A DNA stretch of 64,000 nt from Vespula vulgaris (taxonomy: Eukaryota > Arthropoda > Insecta > Hymenoptera > Vespidae): contig NC_066589.1 in NCBI RefSeq assembly GCF_905475345.1, forward strand, positions 2,847,501 to 2,911,500. Direction: 5' to 3'. Numbering within the stretch: the first letter of the stretch is position 1; every line of letters begins with the position of its first letter. The position numbers and the translations under genes are program-made. Below are positions 57,415 to 64,000 of the stretch, piece by piece. The notes under the pieces were generated by a model. That model was not told the origin of the DNA. It ran no database searches and worked only from the letters and a program-made list of their open reading frames with translations.

Positions 57415-58270
57415 GTAAGTTCATTTCCTTTTGTTTATTTTATTTCTTAATTTGACTTCGACTTCTCAATAATTCGACTTTATAATCAAGGTATTTTTCT
57501 TTTTCTGTTTACTAAAAATATTGTGAAACTTATACAAAATTGTATAACATCTATAATATATAATAAATAGTTGCATTATAAATTTTAGGTTGTGCAATTT
57601 ATTCTAAACAAACAAAAAGAATAATATAATTATACTATAAGTTTTACATATAATTGGCAAACTAACTTTTCAATATGAACTAACAATTAAGTTTGTAGAA
57701 AACAAATTAAATAAGATTTTAAAAAATACATATAAGTGATTTTAAAATTAAATTACATAATACTATAGAATGTTATGGTATGTCAATTCTTTTTTATTCA
57801 TGCACCTGAATTATCTACTTTTAAATCTCATTCACTTTTACAAAACACGCCTAATAATACTGTATCAATTTTAAATCTCAACTCGATTGAATTATTCAAT
57901 TCAATTGGATCATTTTTATATCCTCAAAGTTTGTTTTCATCTGCATCTTTTTATTACACATAAATTTTTTTAAATACACATAACTATCGATAAAAATAGA
58001 TAAAAGACGTATTTGTAAATTATATATTAACAAACTTACACACGTTTCTTATTTTTTTTTTTTTACATGTTTCAAAAGCAATAAATGAATTCGTCGTTAC
58101 TTTACAAAATTAGCTTGTTGTTTACGAATGTACTATTAAGATTGAGAAAATAAGATTTCTTTGTAGTTTTATCAATAAAAATAAAAATTAATATTCGATG
58201 TTTTTCAAGCTCGATTCGAAAAGCTGGCGTGAGCATATTGAAATAAATTTAACTTATTCAAAGCCAGTGA

Positions 58271-58309
<39 letters not shown>

Positions 58310-59244
58310 TCCTCTCTCTTTTCTTTTTCTACACGATTACTATAACATGTGAAATGCTTTTGAGATCATCAATGATTTTGATCAACACTCGATTTTGAGG
58401 ACTTTATTTAGAAAGTTTCAAAAATATTTTTTGCGACGTTTACTACAAAACTAAACATATCTATCTTTCTTAATAAGAGTAATATATAATGTCAAAAGGA
58501 TAACGAGTTATTTTGTACCTTTTATTTAGAAAAAGTTTTGACAGTTATTAAATATATATCGATCTCAATATTGACGTGTTAATTTTGTCATCATTGTTTC
58601 AATTGAAAAGAAGAAACTTTGGAGTTAATTTATCGAAAATGCATATTTAATGAGAATTTGAAACTTAATTTGACTTTGGACGATAAATTTTCTCCTTAAA
58701 AATCCATTTCTACATCATCTTGCTTGAATTTACTTCGAATTGTTCGTATGTATCTATATATATATATAAATTTACCTGTTCTTTAATTAATATACAAATC
58801 GTTTCAATCAAATGAAACACAGTCAAATACCAAACCAAACGTTTATCAATCGTCTATCTGCAATTTGCACCTTGATCAAATGAAATTGAGATGTCAGTGT
58901 GTACAATGTTCGTTATTTACATGTTACGTATACTATTTTTGTCATATGGATACCGTTTGAGTAATACTCGATCTCATTTCGAGACGAATTATTTCTACGA
59001 CTTGGTCCTCTATTTAATACCTCAAGATTTCATTTCCTTCAAAGAATTCAACCAATTACGTAACATTCTAAGCAAATTCACATTTTGTTGTAATAATAAT
59101 GTCGACATAACCGGAATTTACTCAAGATTGCTGGATCCTCGATCGATGCTTTCGAAGTTATGAAACAAGCGGACAAAATGAAAATAAACTTGTGAGAATG
59201 TAGAATAAACCGGAAAAGGAAGGGAGATATTTATACACTCGTTG

Positions 59245-59300
<56 letters not shown>

Positions 59301-62300
59301 TTTTAAATATATGAATAAATGGAATCCGGAAATATTTCTTTCCAATTTTTCAGAAAGGAAATCTGTAAAAGATAATATACTTGATAGGAAGAAACGTATC
59401 AATTTAATAGAATAAAAAATAAAATGCTTCGTTGATATATATATATACACACACACATACATACGTACACACACATAAATATGTACTATTTTTAGATATA
59501 TCTCATATTTCATATAGAGAAAAAGAACAACATTGTAATTGAAGAAAGAACAGAAGAAAGAAAGTAAGAATTTAAAAATAAAGAAGTTACAAGTCTCTGA
59601 AATTTCAGATTTTTTTTAAAAGAATTATACATGAACATATTTTTTTATTTTTTTATCCTGTACTACATACAATCCTTGAATGCATTCATAACATAAGGAA
59701 ATGTGAATATTCGATATTCTTATTTAAATTTTTTTTTGTTATATTGCTTTTATCTTCTTTATATTTCTAATTGAATAATTATTCTATTGGAATTTGAAAA
59801 ATTTGAGTAAAAAAAAATTGAATGAAAAATTATTCTTTTTAGAAGATTAACGCGTGATTGTCGAAATTTAAGGGTCAAAGATTGTATTGTTCTTTATAAG
59901 AAATAAGTACACGGGTGCATAAAGGACAACGATCTCACTAGTATAGATTTCATTGATAAAATTATTGATTCGGTTATATGTTCATTATCAAAGTGAATAC
60001 AATAGAAATAGATAAAGAGTTAAATGATTTCACCTCTTTCACTTTTGCTCTTATACAAGTAATGGGATTCAATTGTCAGCAAAGTTTCACATATAATTAT
60101 GTTATATTATATAATTTAATAATATTATAATTAGACATATATACATGTGTATGTGTATGTATGTATATATAGAAGTATCTAACGACGGAGGAACTTGTTT
60201 GACCCATTAATGGGCTCGCAATATTGATCGATTTACTTCTACGACTTGACATTTCTACAGATGAAAAGATGAGAATTAAATGGATAAGATTCTTTCTCTA
60301 AATTAACCTATTTCTTTATCTCATGACGACTTTATATTGATCTATCAACATGATTTCATTTGATTACATGACGTAATCGCATTCATCCATTAAATTCATC
60401 CTTACCACTGGACATCGCTGTCCATATACGATATTACAAGAAGTCTCAGGATATGATAATTAAGATTTATTTCAAACATATTTTAATATCGTCGAAGAAA
60501 TATTTGGTAATATTTCTTGACAACCGATTACTATTGACTATTATTGATATTTGTCGAAAGGAATTTCTCAAGATAAATCCTCAAAATTCTTTTTCTTTCT
60601 TTTTTGTTAATACCTCGTTTTCGTTGAGATTTATTAATGTGCATGTTTTTCAAATATGATTTAAAGCATGATATTTTAAAAATTTTATAAAACTCAGAAT
60701 TCTACTCATGTAGAATATTTTATTAATGTTATAATTTGTAGATAAGTTAAAGATTGACCAAATAATGCTGCAGAAATACAATATAGTAGTACGATAGATT
60801 TCAAGAATTTCTTATCTTTTATATTGTTAAGAATGAATAGATTGAAATTTCACAAGCATTTTTCATTTAAGGGTTAACTCTTGAAAATGTACGCGGGAGA
60901 CAGGGAGCGGTCTCAAAAATAAATGAATATGGTCTTTTCTATCTAAAAAAAAAAACTCGGAACGTTGTTTTTGTTTCATTTATGTTTTTACATTGGCAGC
61001 CCTAGTAGGTCTAGTAGTCGATGAAGTGTAAATATGTACAGCGAAGAGTAAATATTCTACGGAATGGTCGACATCGATCGGTCAAAGTTTTCTAACATGA
61101 TCGCGATCTCTTGCGATTAATAATTACCACGTCACGAATGGAAAAAGAAAGAAAAAAATAACAAAAAGTATTATATTCGATGGCGTTAAATGACGAAGAT
61201 GCATCGATATTGATTTTTAATTCTTACAAGTAACTCTCTCCGTTCTTCTTGATAAAAGAACATTCTAGTGGATCTAAAAGTTATGAAACAGAGTTACATC
61301 CGACAGTTATACGATAGATCTAATACGATAATTAAAACGCACATTCTAATAGTATTCCGCTCATTAAAAGAACTTCTTCGGTAAGTTTTTTATTTAATTC
61401 TTAAGAAACTCCTTTACATTCTTAATAACACGATGAAGAATAAAAAGTAAGTAAGTAATATTTATACGAACGGATAATTTTTATTTTGAATTCCATGCAC
61501 TGAGTGTGCTAATAAATAATATCAAAATTTTTGAATATTTTATATTTAAAAATATAAAAATTATATAATAGAATATATCATATATTAATAATATACGTAT
61601 ATATTATAATATAATATTGAGTTAGTTAATAACTATTGTTAGAATTCTCAATAAAGGATAAAACTTAATATATAAAATATGTAGTATATAATTTTACAAT
61701 ATAAAAAAATATAATTTGACGAATAAACAAATCACGCTTAGGAAAATTATGTTAATAGCAATTTCTAATCTTATCACGAAATTTCGAATAATCGTCAAAC
61801 ATCATTTTACCTTAAATTTTGTAATTCAAATTTATTTTCTTGTTCCCCTTGTAAACAGGGTGAGTCAAAAAACCCAAAGAAAGGTTTCGTTGACAAAGAA
61901 TAAGGGGAGAAAAAATGTTGTCGACAGAAAAGGAAAAAAGAAAAAAGAAAGAGAAATACCTTTGATATTCCAGTTATTACCCACGTAGGTGGGTGAGATC
62001 TATGGATGACGACCAAAAGAGAAAAAAAAAAGTAACGTTTCATATGGAACAATCGATCTCGACATTCTTTTTTCAAAGGGCGCTTAAAAAAGACTCTTTC
62101 GTTTGTACGCCTTTTGAAAATCGATTCTCATTCAACTTTTTTTCATTCAATCTATTCTTTTTTATATTTTATTATCTCTCTTGTATTTCAATGAAATTAT
62201 ATAAAATTAATTTTTTTTTCTTATACATTTAATATATGCTAAATTAAAATTGGACTGGAATAAATTATATTAATGTTTCATATTGTATAATGTTTTTCTT

Positions 62301-64000
62301 TAGAAACTATTACACGAACAAATTTTTTATTTATAGATTAAGAGAAAATTTAGTTGTAGAGACTTGAAACAATTTTTTTTATAGAATTTTAATACTAATT
62401 ATAGATCAATAATTATATAAAACTGTCTTTATAAAATATTAATCCGTTAATTGGAGAAGACGAGTTAACCAATTATGAAAATTTCAATTGCTCTCATGAT
62501 TATATAAATAAATAAATCATTTGTTTTTTATTACTAAAAAAATTTACTTACTGATTCTTTTTATAATTGATAATTCATAAAAATTTTCCATCTTCTTTTG
62601 TAATATATTATTCTTAATCAAAATAAATTTCATACATTTACATTCATCGATCATTTCCCTACTGAATAGATTAACATGTCTATAAAAAAAGATATAATCA
62701 CTGTTATTAAAAAAATAACAATAGAAAGAGAAAAATGATATATTTTTTCATTGCAAAAATAATTACATAGTTGTATACGATAAAAAAATTAACGACCACG
62801 AAGTTGATAAATACGCTAAAGATCTCACTTTTTTGGTAAAGATTCTTTTTATGTGAATAAATATAATTAATCACTCTATGATACGGAAAAAGAATCGTCA
62901 TAGTAATTACTGAAAAAAAATGGATAGCAATACCATGAAGCATAATAACATGCTGTTATTGTATAGCATCGGCTTTTGTAATAACTCGTGAAAGAATCCT
63001 CTATCTTATTTTATTATGTTCTTTTTAATTTTTTAATGTTTTCATTTATTGTTATTCTTTTTCTAATTTATTCCTCCTTGAATCATCCGATTCGAACCTT
63101 CAAGAAAAACTTTATATTAATTATTTTTTATTGAAAAGAAAAATTAAAAAGGAAAAAGAAATTTAATATTTACATTTAATTTATGTAAAATACTATAATA
63201 AAAGTTGATATTTTTCGTTGGTAAATAGATGAAATATTTTGTTCTGTATTATTATCAAGTTTGTCTAATTTATCACGCGTCCGTTTTTATCAAATAGTAA
63301 AAAAAAAATGTAATAGTTACAAAGCTATTGTTACACCTTTAATAGTTATGAAGATAATTAAAAAAACATTTTTTAATTTATAATGAATTACATATGTAAA
63401 CAACTATATGATTTAAATAAACAAATGATAAATTATTGTTAACTATAAATGATGATATAAGACAAAATAAAATAATTTATTAAATGGTGGCGAACAAATG
63501 CCATAATACAAGCAGTATTTACGACAATTATATACTAAATGAAAACTCTAAAAATATAAATTTTCAGATAATACTTATAATGATAACAGTCGTGTTAATG
63601 ATATCATTCTCATGAGATATAACGAATACTGCATAAACTTGACAGTACGTAACTCGTTTAATACAAAAAAATATATAGGAGTATAGTTGAAAAAATACTT
63701 CATCAAAATCATAAATATGTTATCTGAATATTTAGATATCGATCGAAACAAATATTATCGAGCGTTAAAAGGAATTGTTTTTTTTTTGCTCTTTACATGT
63801 AAATAATCGATGCATTTCTTTTTCTTCGTCGCATTTCGAACTTATTGAGAAGCATGAAAATTTTAGCCGTTAAGAAACTTCGATTTGGCGTGCCAAGTTA
63901 ATTAACATTAACGAGAAGCTGTTATTTTTTTAATTAGCTTACTAGTGTAATTACGTGGAAGCGTTATTCTGAACCATTTAACTTGGAATGAACGAGCTTT
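57415..64000 (+). other. Partial GPCR intron, no exon recognised
   Basis: The donor at 57415 opens an intron that appears to run past the window end. I looked for the expected TM6-TM7 motifs (a CWAPFH-like TM6 and an NPxxY-like TM7) on the plus strand and saw none. The stretch holds CT microsatellites at about 58271-58320 and 59250-59296, AT-rich DNA, and a CCCATTAATGGG palindrome near 60207. Confidence 0.6.
59250..59296. repeat. (CT)n microsatellite
   Basis: CT run of about 47 bp in the presumed GPCR intron. Similar CT runs occur at 58271-58320, 55022-55063 and 54645-54672. Confidence 0.9.

Noticed and set aside
61855..61995. CAGGGTGAGTCAAAAA and a downstream GGTGGGTGAG as possible transposon ends
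   Set aside because: The two ends are not reverse complements and there is no coding remnant between them.

Overview
The window is AT-rich, intron-rich animal DNA with metazoan GT-AG splicing, dense GA/CT, TA and ATT microsatellites and insect gene families (RR-2 cuticular proteins, the eggshell protease Nudel, a pyrokinin-type receptor). It is clearly an insect. A hymenopteran (bee, wasp or ant) is my guess from base composition and microsatellite style, not something the sequence proves. Gene models were built by hand from splice signals, phase continuity and family conservation. The nudel model (23 exons) and the ceramidase model (14 coding exons) both close with consistent phase at every junction.

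Layout. 1-3194: non-genic, with two GC-richer islands, one resembling a first coding exon (863-984, unproven). 3195-11269, minus: complete nudel gene (1826 aa), with a small inverted-repeat element in one intron. 11270-20261: intergenic, with a second copy of that element, an 18-bp-stem hairpin, a perfect 52-bp palindrome and a GA-rich block. 20292-51403, plus: complete neutral ceramidase gene (716 aa), split by a 25-kb intron (22566-47643). Two RR-2 cuticular-protein genes lie inside that intron on the opposite strand (22978-23857 and 27593-31804), together with long microsatellites, a degenerate ~118-bp repeat and a 128-bp satellite with a 384-bp higher-order unit. 51404-56558: intergenic. 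From 56559, plus: first coding exon of a pyrokinin/PRXamide-receptor-like GPCR (TM1-TM5). Its remaining exon(s) are not recognisable in the last 6.5 kb and probably lie beyond the window.

How the genes relate. Nudel (eggshell and dorsoventral patterning cascade), neutral ceramidase (sphingolipid hydrolysis), cuticle proteins (chitin binding) and a neuropeptide receptor share no obvious pathway. The physical link is the host/nested arrangement: the cuticle genes carry their own TATA boxes and initiators and are transcribed against the ceramidase gene. The most notable structural observations are the nested pair, an apparent start-codon relocation in one of them, Nudel's repeated LDLa-SR-protease modules with a decayed second protease, and the hairpin-bearing satellite.
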